64,000 bases of DNA. Source: Gemmatimonadota bacterium. GTDB lineage: Bacteria; Gemmatimonadota; Gemmatimonadetes; Gemmatimonadales; Gemmatimonadaceae. The first letter of the stretch is position 1. Every line of letters starts with the position of its first letter. Under the pieces are notes generated by a model. It searched no databases. It was not told where the DNA came from and worked only from the letters and a program-made list of their open reading frames with translations. The DNA is taken from the NCBI GenBank assembly GCA_016719105.1, contig JADKAQ010000003.1, forward strand, positions 62,001 through 126,000. Reading direction: 5' to 3'. Shown piece after piece: positions 28,500 to 37,470 of this stretch. A program made the translations under genes and the position numbers.

Positions 28500-31133
28500 A
28501 TGCCTCGCTCGCTGCGCCCGATCGTCCTCGCCGCGTCACTCATGGCCGCGTCCGTCGCCGGTGCGCAGCCCTCCCGCGATTCCCTCGCGGGCCCCGGCGT
28601 TTCGCTGGCGCTGGCGACCCAGCGCGCTGCCCGTGTGCGCGACGTCCGTTACGACCTCGTCATGGACGTCACCGCCGCCGATTCGGCGACTGGGCGCGTG
28701 GCGGTGCGTTTTCACCTGCGTCGCCCTGCCGAGGTCATCCTCGACTTCCGCGGCACGTTGCACGGGCGCGTGCGCGCCAACGGACGGGCCCTCCCCGCCG
28801 TGACGCACACCGGCGCCCACATCCGGGTTCCGGCCAGCGCCCTGCACGCGGGGAACAATCGCCTCGATTTCGACTTCGCTACCCCAATTGCGGCTGCCGG
28901 CGCCAGCATCATCCGCGTCAAGGACCCGGCGGACTCGGCCACGTATCTCTACACGCTCCTCGTCCCCTCCGATGCGAGCCTCCTCTTTCCCTGCTTCGAC
29001 CAGCCCGATCTCAAGGCCCGGGTCACCCTCACGCTCACCACCCCGTTCGGCTGGAAGGCCGTCGCGAACGGGACGCGGCTCCGCAGCGCCTCGACCTCGC
29101 GCGGCGTGGTGACGACGTTCCGCGAGACCGAACCGATCAGCACCTACCTCATCGCCTTCGCCGCTGGCCCGTGGGAGGAGCTGCAGGCCAAGGGGAGCCG
29201 CAAGCCGATCTCGCTCTTCGTCCGGAAGTCGCGCTTGGCCGACGTCGACGCCGATTCGATCATCCTCGCGAACGATCGCGCGGCGAGCTGGCTCGAGGAC
29301 TACTTCGGGACCCGCTTTCCCTTCCAGAAGCTCGACCTCGTGCTCGCCCCGGCCTTCCCGTTCGGCGGGATGGAACACCCGGGGGCCGTCTTCTACAGTG
29401 AGGAGCGCTTCGTCTTCCGCGAACGCCCCACGCTCCCGCAGCGGCTGGGGCGCACCGCCACCATCTACCACGAAATCGCACACCAGTGGTTCGGCGATCT
29501 CGTGACGATGCAGTGGTTCGACGACCTCTGGCTCAAGGAGGGCTTCGCGACGTACATGGCGGCCAAGATGCAGGACGCGATCGACCCGTCGTCGGAGGCG
29601 TGGAAGACGTTCTACCTGCGCAACAAGCCCGCGGCGTACGCCGTCGACGCCACCGACGGGACTACCCCCGTCTGGCAGCGCCTCTCCAACCTCGATCAGG
29701 CCAAGAGCAACTACGGACCGATCGTCTACAACAAGGCGCCCGGGATCCTCAAGCAGCTCAACTTCCTCGTCGGCGACGAGGCATTCCGCGACGGATTGCA
29801 GCTGTTCATCCGGCGGCATTCGTACGCCAACGCCACGTGGCGCGATCTTCTGGACGCCATCAGCGTCCCCGCCAAGCGACCGCTGAGGACTTGGGGGGAC
29901 GATTTCATCCTGCGCCCGGGGCTCCCCGTGCTCGAGCAGAAGCTCGAGGTCCGTGACGGCAAGATCGCCCGCTTCGCGATCGTGCAGCGACCGGCACGTG
30001 CGCTCTCCGGCGCGCGGCCGTGGCCCATGCGCCTCGAACTGCTCGTGCTCGCAGAGCGCGGGGAACCGCAACGGATCCCGCTGACCCTCACGCGCGATAC
30101 GACCGTGGTGGAGGAGCTGACCGGGCGTCCGGCCCCCGAGCTCGTCTTCGCCAACTCGCGCGACTACGCGTACGCCCTCACCCTCCTCGACCCACGCAGT
30201 GCCAGTGCCCTCGAGCGGGACATCGGAAGCGTGCGCGATCCGTTCCTGCGCGCGATGCTCTGGGGGGCCATGTGGGACCTGGTGCGCGAGGCGTTGGTGG
30301 CGCCGGAGCGCTTCATGCGCATGGCGCTGCGCGAACTCCCGCGCGAGCGCGACGAGCAGATCGTGAGCGGGATCGTCGGGCGCCTCTCGCGCGCGACCAG
30401 TGCCTACCTCTCCCCGGTCTCGCGCGACGCCTTCCTCCCCGATGTAGAGCGCACCTTGCTGGCCGGGGCCAACCGTGCGGAGTCGCCGTATGGCATTCGC
30501 AAGGCGCACTTCGATGCATGGGTGCGGGTGGCGTCGACCGGTTCCACGATGGACCAGATGGTCACGATGCTCGACAGCGCGAGCGTGGCCGGCGAACCGC
30601 TTCGCCCGCCGACCCGCTGGGCGATGATCACCCGCCTGATGGCGGTAGGGCATCCCGCCTCCGACTCGTTGCTCGCCCTGGAGCGCGCGCGCGACCGATC
30701 GGCCGAGGGGGTGCGTCGCGCCTTCGTGGCCGGCGCCGCGCGCCCGAACGCAGCGACCAAACGCGACTACTTCGAGCGCTACTTCGCTGACTCGACGCTC
30801 AACGAGGATTGGGCGACCGCGTCGCTCGAGGGGTTCAACGCGCTGGAGTCGCAGTCGCTCTCCCTGCCGTACCTCACTCCGGCGCTCGACTCGCTCCCGT
30901 GGATTCAGCGAAACCGCCGCATCTTCTACGTGGGCGCCTGGATTGGCTCGTTTGTCGAGGGCCAGTCGAGCGACACGGCGCTCGCGACGGTGCGCGCCTT
31001 TTTGGAGAAGCGCCAGGAACTCCCGCTCGACCTTCGCCTCAAAGTCCTGCAGTCGGTCGACGAGCTCGAACGAACCGTTCGAATTCGCCGCACCTTCGGA
31101 ATCGCCGCGCCAAGCGCGTCACCCGATCACTGA
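28500..31133 (+). CDS. M1-family aminopeptidase, secreted
   Basis: 877 residues from ATG 28500, which gives a signal peptide (LRPIVLAASLMAASVAGAQ). The gluzincin zinc site is H324-E325-xx-H328 with third ligand E347 (LWLKEGFATYM). The substrate-anchoring motif usually written GxMEN reads GGMEHP here, with His in place of Asn. A long helical C-terminal domain (about 450-877) resembles the ERAP-type arm. M1 enzymes remove N-terminal residues from peptides. It lies 11 nt before the deaminase gene. Confidence 0.92.
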   Translation: MPRSLRPIVLAASLMAASVAGAQPSRDSLAGPGVSLALATQRAARVRDVRYDLVMDVTAADSATGRVAVRFHLRRPAEVILDFRGTLHGRVRANGRALPAVTHTGAHIRVPASALHAGNNRLDFDFATPIAAAGASIIRVKDPADSATYLYTLLVPSDASLLFPCFDQPDLKARVTLTLTTPFGWKAVANGTRLRSASTSRGVVTTFRETEPISTYLIAFAAGPWEELQAKGSRKPISLFVRKSRLADVDADSIILANDRAASWLEDYFGTRFPFQKLDLVLAPAFPFGGMEHPGAVFYSEERFVFRERPTLPQRLGRTATIYHEIAHQWFGDLVTMQWFDDLWLKEGFATYMAAKMQDAIDPSSEAWKTFYLRNKPAAYAVDATDGTTPVWQRLSNLDQAKSNYGPIVYNKAPGILKQLNFLVGDEAFRDGLQLFIRRHSYANATWRDLLDAISVPAKRPLRTWGDDFILRPGLPVLEQKLEVRDGKIARFAIVQRPARALSGARPWPMRLELLVLAERGEPQRIPLTLTRDTTVVEELTGRPAPELVFANSRDYAYALTLLDPRSASALERDIGSVRDPFLRAMLWGAMWDLVREALVAPERFMRMALRELPRERDEQIVSGIVGRLSRATSAYLSPVSRDAFLPDVERTLLAGANRAESPYGIRKAHFDAWVRVASTGSTMDQMVTMLDSASVAGEPLRPPTRWAMITRLMAVGHPASDSLLALERARDRSAEGVRRAFVAGAARPNAATKRDYFERYFADSTLNEDWATASLEGFNALESQSLSLPYLTPALDSLPWIQRNRRIFYVGAWIGSFVEGQSSDTALATVRAFLEKRQELPLDLRLKVLQSVDELERTVRIRRTFGIAAPSASPDH

Positions 31134-31144
31134 ACGAGGCCACG

Positions 31145-31720
31145 ATGACACCGCTCCAGCTGTCGATCACGCTCCCCGGTTGGGCGGACGAGCTGGAGCG
31201 GGTCGGTGAGGTCCATGCCGACCCCACCTCACGCATGGCGCTCGCGGTGGAAGCGTCGCGTCGTAACGTCGAGATGGGGACTGGCGGTCCGTTCGGGGCC
31301 GTCCTGTTCGGCGCCGCCACGGGACGCCTCCTGGCGCTCGGCGTCAACGCCGTGGTCCGGCTCCGCAACCCGGTTCTGCACGCCGAGACGATGGCGGTCA
31401 TGCGCGCCTGCGCGCGATACGAGACCTTCACGCTGGCGCACGGCAGCGGAACGGACGAGCCGGTCGACCTCTACTCGTCGTGTGAACCGTGTGCGATGTG
31501 TCTGGGGGCGTTGCTCTGGAGCGGTGTGCGTCGCGTCGTCTTTGCCGCGCGTCGTGACGACGCCGAACGACTCGGCTTCGACGAGGGGCCGGTCTTCCCG
31601 GAGACCTTCGCGTACCTGCGCCGACGCGGCGTCGTCGTGGAGCAGGGGCCGCTTCGATCTGAGGCGCGCGACGTGATGGCCCACTATCACTCGGCAGGCG
31701 GCCCCATCTACAACGGCTGA
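31145..31720 (+). CDS. Nucleoside/guanine deaminase-like zinc protein
   Basis: 191 residues from ATG 31145. The cytidine-deaminase fold is signalled by the zinc motif H79-A-E81 (LHAETMAV) and C113-xx-C116 (SSCEPCAMC), with E81 as the proton shuttle. The length and tail resemble guanine deaminase (GuaD-like) or general nucleoside deaminases more than TadA. The 40-residue N-terminal lead before the fold is slightly longer than usual. Transcribed with the M1 peptidase gene, 11 nt upstream, with no obvious functional link. Confidence 0.87.
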   Translation: MTPLQLSITLPGWADELERVGEVHADPTSRMALAVEASRRNVEMGTGGPFGAVLFGAATGRLLALGVNAVVRLRNPVLHAETMAVMRACARYETFTLAHGSGTDEPVDLYSSCEPCAMCLGALLWSGVRRVVFAARRDDAERLGFDEGPVFPETFAYLRRRGVVVEQGPLRSEARDVMAHYHSAGGPIYNG

Positions 31721-32058
31721 AAGGTGCGGCGCGGTGGCGAGGCACCGGCGCTACAACGACCGCCAAATCCACGCGAAATCGCTTCCGTCGCGAACGAAAC
31801 TGAGGCGCCGGTGCATCGATTCCCCCTGGCGTTCCGTCCGGCCGGTATTGCGTGATGCACGACACATTGCGGGATGCCGTGCGGCCGCGACGAAGCGCGG
31901 TTGGCGCCGCGCGAGAGGCGCACCTCGTAAAGCGTTGATAGTGAATGTCTTGTGATGCAGTGCCTCGCTTCCGTTGTTACCTGTATGTTGGTGACCGGCA
32001 CGACGTCTGCTCAGTTTCTGTTACGAAGCCTTGTGCTATCACCCGAGGAGGCGAATTA
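31721..32058. other. 338-nt intergenic region upstream of the TPR gene
   Basis: Less GC-rich than its surroundings, as expected for a promoter region. It contains 10-bp inverted arms GCACCGGCGC (31743-31752) and GCGCCGGTGC (31805-31814) separated by 52 nt. The last part (31935-32040) is AT-richer and probably holds the promoter of the TPR gene. No coding frame is convincing. Confidence 0.5.
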
Positions 32059-33363
32059 TTGCCTCCCAACTCATCCCGGTGGTTGGAGCCTATGCTCGCT
32101 CCGCTCAGCCCGCTCGACGCCTATCGCTTCGACCTCGACCGGCAACACCGCCGGTCCGAGTTCGGGAATGCCGATACCGTGTGGCTTCTCCTGGCGCACT
32201 GTCTCGGTCGCATCAGCAAGGTCGGTGATGCCGTGCGAGACCAGTTGGCGCTTCAGTCGGCCAACGCGCTTCGCGATCTGGCCGAGTCGGCGCCGGACGG
32301 CGACGCTCACGAAGGGGCGCACATCAACGACCTGCGGATGATGATCGCCGGACTGTCGGCGATCGAAACGCGCGCCGGCGCCGATGCGGTCTCTCGCGCC
32401 TGCCGCGGATTCGCGGCGCGCATGGCTGAGTCCGGGGCGCTCTCGGTGGCCTACTCGGTCATCGGCTTTGCGCGAACGGTCGCGGCGGATGCCTCGGACC
32501 GCGAGCGCGGGCTGCTGGTGGCCGATCAGGCGCGCATCGCGCGTCAGCTGGGTGAGTTGGACAGTGCCGACGAGCTGTACCGTACCGCGAGCGCCATTGG
32601 CGAGCGGTCGACCGACGCCGAGCTGCTTTCTCGCGCCTCGCTTGGACGTGGGGTCATCGCCCGCGTGCGCGGCAATTACCCGCGTGCACGCGCGTTCTTC
32701 CAGCACGGCCTCAACCTGGCATCGAGCGCTCACGCGACCGAGCTGGAGTTCTTCGCGCATCAGGGTCTGACGATTGTCACCTGCGTGACCGGTGACTCCG
32801 ACGCGTCGATCACGCACGGGTGGGAAGCGTTCCGTCTCGCAATGGGCGACCGGACGCGCGAGGCCGAAACGCTGACGAACCTCGCCCAGCTGTGCCTCGA
32901 GTACGGCTATCCGCGCGCGGCGCTACGCGGCTTCGTGGCCGCGCTGACGCGCACGGACCTCCTCCGCATCCGCCTCTCGGCGCTGGGTGGAGCCGCCCTG
33001 GCGGCCGGACGACTCGAGGAGCGCGCACTGCTCGCTCGAGTTCGGAGCGATCTCGAGCAGACCCTCGAGGGGTCGGCGCTTCCGTACGAGAACGCGCAGT
33101 CGCTGTACCACCTGTCGGCCGCGTATCTCGCCCTGGGTGATGACGTGACGGCTGAGCGTTACCGGCAGGACGTGCAGAAAATCGCGACGGCCCGTGGCTA
33201 TCACGAGCTGCAGCATCAGGTTGAGCGTGCCGAACTCGCCCGGGCCGCCCGAGTGGCGGCCCAGCGCGAGCTTGGACACACTTCGCGAGGAGTTGTGACT
33301 ACGTTGGAGGCCTTCGAACCTGAAGCCGAGGCACTCGCCTTCGCGACTACACGTGCGGATTGA
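32059..33363 (+). CDS. TPR-repeat helical protein, putative sensor or regulator
   Basis: 434 residues from a TTG at 32059 preceded by GAGGAGG (32045-32051, 7-nt spacing); ATG 32092 is the alternative start. There is no signal peptide. From about residue 80 the sequence is a run of paired helices with TPR-like Ala/Leu/Tyr/Gly spacing (LGELDSADELYRTASAIG, GNYPRARAFFQHGLNLASSA, YLALGDDVTAERYRQDV). No DNA-binding or catalytic domain is evident. Family not recognised. The 3' end overlaps by 17 nt the convergent repeat-lipoprotein gene, and an AraC-type regulator lies beyond; the trio may be one signalling unit (inference). Confidence 0.72.
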   Translation: MPPNSSRWLEPMLAPLSPLDAYRFDLDRQHRRSEFGNADTVWLLLAHCLGRISKVGDAVRDQLALQSANALRDLAESAPDGDAHEGAHINDLRMMIAGLSAIETRAGADAVSRACRGFAARMAESGALSVAYSVIGFARTVAADASDRERGLLVADQARIARQLGELDSADELYRTASAIGERSTDAELLSRASLGRGVIARVRGNYPRARAFFQHGLNLASSAHATELEFFAHQGLTIVTCVTGDSDASITHGWEAFRLAMGDRTREAETLTNLAQLCLEYGYPRAALRGFVAALTRTDLLRIRLSALGGAALAAGRLEERALLARVRSDLEQTLEGSALPYENAQSLYHLSAAYLALGDDVTAERYRQDVQKIATARGYHELQHQVERAELARAARVAAQRELGHTSRGVVTTLEAFEPEAEALAFATTRAD

Positions 33364-33541
33364 CGAAGTCGACGTGCGGATTCACGAAGTCAACGTGCGG
33401 GTTCACGAAGTCGGGGTTCACGCACTGAGCTGACTTCGCGTCGCAACGAGCCGCACCCTCGGGGCCCATCGGCGAGGAGGAGCAGGCGGCCAGGCTGGCG
33501 GCGACGACGAGGTAGGCGGCGAAACGGGTTGCGCGGTTCAT
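33347..33541 (-). CDS. Small lipoprotein ending in three DFVNPHV repeats
   Basis: 64 residues from ATG 33541. It starts with a lipoprotein signal (FAAYLVVAASLAAC, lipobox LAAC), followed by SSSPMGPEGAARCDAKSAQC, then VNP and three exact DFVNPHV units to the stop. The three units differ in DNA at synonymous sites only (GTG/GTG/GTC, AAC/AAT/AAT, GTT/GTC/GTG), so the amino-acid sequence is under selection. The gene is convergent with the TPR gene and divergent from the AraC-type regulator. I recognise no family. A secreted or surface peptide is likely; a signal-peptide precursor is possible. Confidence 0.75.
   Translation of the reverse strand: MNRATRFAAYLVVAASLAACSSSPMGPEGAARCDAKSAQCVNPDFVNPHVDFVNPHVDFVNPHV
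33350..33412 (-). repeat. Three 21-nt tandem repeats coding DFVNPHV
   Basis: Units lie at 33350-33370, 33371-33391 and 33392-33412 on the minus strand. All encode the same seven residues with only third-position changes. The last unit overlaps the 3' end of the TPR gene. Confidence 0.92.
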
Positions 33542-33609
33542 ACGATGGCCTCTGGGCGAAGTGGTGGGTGGGGGAAGTCTGTCACGTCTTCTCGTTCGAC
33601 ACCGACATC

Positions 33610-33628
33610 GTATGGGGAGTCCCCATAC
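33610..33628. promoter_or_regulatory. Perfect 19-bp palindrome between divergent lipoprotein and regulator genes
   Basis: GTATGGGGA and TCCCCATAC flank a single central G. It lies 30 nt upstream of the ATG of the AraC-type regulator (33659) and 69 nt upstream of the lipoprotein start (33541). The position and symmetry suggest an operator or promoter element controlling both genes, perhaps bound by the regulator itself. Confidence 0.65.
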
Positions 33629-33658
33629 ACGGTGTAACCTCCAGGTCAGAATCACCGC

Positions 33659-34465
33659 ATGATCGTTGCGGCGCTCGTCTGGGATCCTGCGTCCCAGGCT
33701 CGACTGCGGGACGCGCTACGCGGACAGGCGACCGTCCGATTCTGCGAGCGGCAGTCCGAGGTCATCGCCCTCGTCGAGAACAACCTCGCCGGGGTGGCGG
33801 TCGTCGACATGCGCGACCGCGATGGCCAGTCGACGCTTCCGATGGTGCGTTACGTCCGCGAGTCGTATCCCAGCGTGCCGGTGCTGCTGTACTTCGCGAT
33901 CTCGCCCGATACCTCACGCGACGTGCTGGCCTTCGCGCGGGCCGGGGTGAATGACCTGGTGCTGCGGGACGTCGATGACCTGCGTTACTCGCTGCGCACC
34001 GCGCTCTCGACGGCAGCCGATCACTGCTCGGCACGCGCGATCCTCGCGGAGCTGGAGCCGCTGCTCCCCGCGAGCGTCCTGCCCATGGTGCGGTACTGCC
34101 TCGAGAACGGTCGACGATCCATGACCGTGGAGCAGGTCGCCGATGCGCTTAACGTGCACCGCAAGACGTTGGTTGATCGATTAAGCGCCTCTCACCTTCC
34201 CACGCCGAGCGCGTTGATCGCTTGGTGCCGGTTGATCATCTCGGCGCGACTGTTGGAGGACCCGGGGCGCTCGGTGGAGCAGGTGGCGCTCCTCCTCGAT
34301 TTCCCGTCGGGGACGTCGATGCGGAACATGATGAAGCGTTACACGGGGTTGCGTCCCGGTGAGATCCGGGAGAACGGCGGAGTGCGCTGTGTGATGCACG
34401 CGCTCAAGCGCGAACTGACGGTGGTCTCTGGGGGCCCAGGCGGGGGCAACCGGGCTGCGAGCTGA
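33659..34465 (+). CDS. AraC-type regulator with receiver-like N-terminal domain
   Basis: 268 residues. The first about 120 residues have the alternating strand/helix pattern of a response-regulator receiver (VVDMRDRDG with D50 at the phospho-acceptor position; VLLYFA; LRDVDDLRYSL), but the usual acidic pair near the N-terminus is replaced (LVWDPAS keeps one Asp) and the Lys is absent, so it may be a pseudo-receiver. Residues about 155-235 form a double helix-turn-helix of the AraC type (MTVEQVADALNVHRKTLVDRL; SVEQVALLLDFPSGTSMRNMMKRYTGLRPGEIR). No partner histidine kinase is in the window. A perfect palindrome lies just upstream. Confidence 0.82.
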   Translation: MIVAALVWDPASQARLRDALRGQATVRFCERQSEVIALVENNLAGVAVVDMRDRDGQSTLPMVRYVRESYPSVPVLLYFAISPDTSRDVLAFARAGVNDLVLRDVDDLRYSLRTALSTAADHCSARAILAELEPLLPASVLPMVRYCLENGRRSMTVEQVADALNVHRKTLVDRLSASHLPTPSALIAWCRLIISARLLEDPGRSVEQVALLLDFPSGTSMRNMMKRYTGLRPGEIRENGGVRCVMHALKRELTVVSGGPGGGNRAAS

Positions 34466-34513
34466 GGCGAGACGCCGAGCCGTCGGGGGGGGGAACGCGG
34501 CTCAACGGCGACG

Positions 34514-34831
34514 TCAGGGCTCGGGGCGAAGCGGGTGCGGGCGAGCGACGGCGAGGAGCGGGCCGTCCAGCAACTCGAGCACGACGGTCTCCCCCGCGAG
34601 GAGCGAGGTGAAGAGCGCCGACGAGACGAAATGATGGGTGTGCCCGGCTGCGCCCCCGCCTTTCTCGCACTGGCAGGCCATGACCTCCAGCGTCACCTCG
34701 CCACGCTGCACGTCGACCTCGACCGGCAGGGTGGCGCCAAAGACGGCAAGCCGACGCGCGGTGTCGCCGGTGATTTCGAGCCGACCATCTCGCGGCGTCT
34801 TCCGCGAGACCTCACGAACCTCGAGCAGCAT
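34514..34831 (-). CDS. Small hypothetical protein
   Basis: 105 residues. Beta-rich sequence with alternating charged and hydrophobic residues (VEVDVQRGEVTLEVMACQCEKGG, GETVVLELLDGPLLAVARP). It has CQC and HTHH motifs that could bind a metal, but the family is not recognised. It converges on the AraC-type regulator gene, 48 nt apart. The coding call rests on sequence character and start/stop placement only. Confidence 0.55.
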   Translation of the reverse strand: MLLEVREVSRKTPRDGRLEITGDTARRLAVFGATLPVEVDVQRGEVTLEVMACQCEKGGGAAGHTHHFVSSALFTSLLAGETVVLELLDGPLLAVARPHPLRPEP

Positions 34832-34939
34832 CGTGACCTCGGGCGCGCGCGAGGCGGCGTGGACGCCGCCGGGATGCGCGCTGCAAAGAGTTTGGGGGAG
34901 ACCCGTGCAGGCACGTGACGGGTGGCACGTCCGCGCGCG

Positions 34940-36354
34940 TCATGGCACGCGCTTGCCGCCCTGGATGACGACGCGCACGTCGCGCATCACGGTCATGTCG
35001 GTGAGGGGGTTGCCGCGCACGAGGATGATGTCGGCGAAGCGCCCGGGGGCGAGGACCCCGATGTCCTGCTCGCGCTTGAGGAAGCGCGCCGGCCAGAGCG
35101 TGGCCGACTGGATCGTCTCCATGGGCGAGACGCCGAACTCCACGAACTTCACCATCTCGCGCCAGGTGGCGTCGTTGTGGAACATCGCCGGGATGCCGGC
35201 ATCGGTCCCGATCATGAGGCGCACCCCCGTCTCCCGCAACTGGCGGAACTTGGTGGGGAGGATCGGGAGGCGCGACGGGAAGAGCGCGTAGTACGGCAGC
35301 TGCGGGATCTGCGACAGCGACCGGCGGATCTCGGCGCCCATGTCGTTAGGCATGAAGGCCCGCCACGACGGATCGTCGAGGCGTTCCGGGAAGACGGTCC
35401 CGGCCTCGTACAGCGTGAAGAGCGGCGAGACGGTCGGGGTCCAGTACAGCGAGGAGTTGCGCTCCCGCATCTGCTGCAGCACGTCGTCGGGGTACCCCGG
35501 CGCGGTGCCGAGCCCGGTGTGCTCGAAGTTGTCGACGCCGTGCTTGAGGCCGACGCGGATCTCGGCCATGCGGTGCGCGTGTGCCACCACCGGCTTGCCG
35601 TTCTTGTGCGCCGTCGCGACCACGGCGGCGACCTCGGCGTCGGTCATCTGGTCCTGGTCGATCAGCTTCACCACGTCCACGCCGGCGTCGATGATGCGCT
35701 GCACCTTCTGGCGCGCGTCGTCTGCGCCCGTCACCCCCAGCGGAACGCCTCCTCGTACGGCTCGTACGCCGCGTGCTGGATGAACGGGCCCGAGACGAAG
35801 AGGCGCGGGCCGGGAATCTCACCAGCTGCAATCCGGCGCTTCACCGTGAGAATGTCGTCGAGCCGGGCCCCGAGGTCGCGGGCCGACGTCACACCGGCCG
35901 AGAGCAGCTGGCGGGCGGCGATCGGCATGACGACCGAGGCGTCCTTCGTGCCGTACAGGTCATCCCATCGCTTGTAGTCGCCGTGCCCCACGATGTGCAG
36001 GTGCACGTGCATGTCGATGAGCCCAGGCATCACGGTGTGCCCGTTGGCGTCGATCACCGGCGTCCCCGGCGGGATCGTCACCTCGCCTTCGCGTCCGACG
36101 GCGAGGATGCGCTCGCCGGCGACGAGAATGACGCCGTTCTCGAGCACGGGCCCGCCGTATCCGTCGATGATGCGCCCACCGACGACGGCGAGCGTGGGAC
36201 GAGCGCCCGTTGCGACGCGAGCCTGCGCCTGCGCCGCGGCCACCGGGAGGAGGGCGACGAGTGTGCACGCGAGAATCGCGCGGCACAGCAGGTCGCGCGC
36301 GACACGCGTCGCGCGCACGAGGGGAGGGGCGACGTGGGGGCGCGAGAGCGGCAT
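34940..36354 (-). CDS. Secreted amidohydrolase, frameshifted by one missing G
   Basis: Two adjacent minus-strand frames encode one enzyme. The first, from ATG 36354, has a signal peptide (LLCRAILACTLVALLPVAAAQAQ), the amidohydrolase opening VVGGRIIDGYGGPVLENG and the metal motif GLIDMHVHLH, and ends at 35731 in EEAFRWG-stop. The second continues TGADDARQKVQRIIDAGVDVVKL to 34940, with VVAHAH, LMIGTDAG and the closing LAPGRFADIILVRGNPL. Adding one G to the GGGGG run at 35737-35741 restores FRWGVTGADDARQ and a 471-residue protein. The family (imidazolonepropionase-like) has a binuclear metal site; substrate unknown. Either a sequencing error or a recent pseudogene. Confidence 0.85.
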
Positions 36355-36358
36355 CGGA

Positions 36359-37357
36359 TCAGGAGAGGTGGGAAGCGACGGCGCCCGGAATGCGCGCCTG
36401 ACGAAAGCGTTCGAGGATGGTGGCGACGGATTCGATGGCTTCGACTCCGGCGACGCTACGACCGGCCTGCCAGTAGTCACGGGACGCATCGCCGCGCGCG
36501 TTGGACTGCTTGAGCGACAGGATGCTCCGCGCGGCGTAGAGTGTGCGCATCCACTTCTTGGTCCGTCGCCCGCGCAGCATGAAGCGCGCGAGCGGACCGG
36601 CGCGCAGGCCGATGCGCTGGATGTAGGGGGTGTTGATCACCGCGACCGGCACGCCGGTCAGCCGCTCGGTGAGGACGATGTCCCGCTCCTCGGCCTCGAC
36701 GATGGCCTGCTTGTAGCGCGCGTGCGCGGTACACTCGGTGGTGGCGATGAAGCGCGTCCCCATCTGCACGCCGACGTAGCCCGCGGCGAGGGCGCGTACG
36801 TAGTCGTCGACGTCGCCCACGCCACCGGCACAGACGAGCGGGAGGCCAAAGGGGGCAAGCTCGTCGTACAGCGCTTCCATCGTGCGCGACCCGGCATGCC
36901 CGCCCGCGCGCGCGTTCACGCCGATGAGGCCATCACACCCGGCATCGGCGCCCTTCTGCGCCCACTTGGCCTCGGTCACATCGTGGTACACGATGCCGCC
37001 GGCGGCGTGCACGCGGTCGCACACCCATCGGGGGTTCCCCAGCGACGTCACGAAGAAGCGCACGCCTTCCTCGAGGGCGATCTCGACCCAGCGCACCATG
37101 CGTTCGTGGTAGGTGCGGGCGCTGGACTCGATGAGGGCGTTCATCCCGATGGGGCGTCCGCCGGCCAGTCGGTGCATGAGGCGCACCCCCTCGCGGTACT
37201 CGTGCCCGTGCACGTAGGTGAGCGAGATGGGTTGGTAGATGCCTAACGCTCCCCCCGCGGAGACGGCCGCGACCAGCTCGGGATTGGAGCAGGGGTACAT
37301 GGCTCCGCACAGGATCGGGAGCGCGATGCCGGCGTGCCGGGTGAGGGCGGTCTCCAT
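36359..37357 (-). CDS. Nitronate monooxygenase-like FMN enzyme
   Basis: 332 residues from ATG 37357; the open frame upstream is Arg/Pro-rich and unlikely. TIM-barrel FMN-binding family (2-nitropropane dioxygenase-like): ALPILCGAMYPCSNPELVAAVSAGG at the start, GCDGLIGVNARAGGHAG in the middle, and VCAGGVGDVDDYVRALAAGYVGVQMGTRF as the phosphate-binding block. Such enzymes oxidise alkyl nitronates; some relatives are enoyl-ACP reductases. It follows the amidohydrolase gene on the same strand, upstream in transcription, with a 4-nt gap. Confidence 0.87.
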   Translation of the reverse strand: METALTRHAGIALPILCGAMYPCSNPELVAAVSAGGALGIYQPISLTYVHGHEYREGVRLMHRLAGGRPIGMNALIESSARTYHERMVRWVEIALEEGVRFFVTSLGNPRWVCDRVHAAGGIVYHDVTEAKWAQKGADAGCDGLIGVNARAGGHAGSRTMEALYDELAPFGLPLVCAGGVGDVDDYVRALAAGYVGVQMGTRFIATTECTAHARYKQAIVEAEERDIVLTERLTGVPVAVINTPYIQRIGLRAGPLARFMLRGRRTKKWMRTLYAARSILSLKQSNARGDASRDYWQAGRSVAGVEAIESVATILERFRQARIPGAVASHLS

Positions 37358-37470
37358 CAAGTGGCGGGTCGGATGCCTAACGGGTGGGTGGGGCGCGCCA
37401 AGCGGCGTGCCCGGAACGAAGTGCTGCACAACGTATCGCCGCGAGTGCCCGGTGACGAGACGTGGCCGGG

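Noticed and set aside
34485..34493. Run of nine G residues between convergent genes
   Set aside because: It lies outside coding sequence; a possible slippage site but with no gene to vary.
34535..35977. Plus-strand frames opposite the small hypothetical and amidohydrolase genes
   Set aside because: The minus strand carries recognised amidohydrolase motifs; the plus frames are His/Arg-rich shadows.
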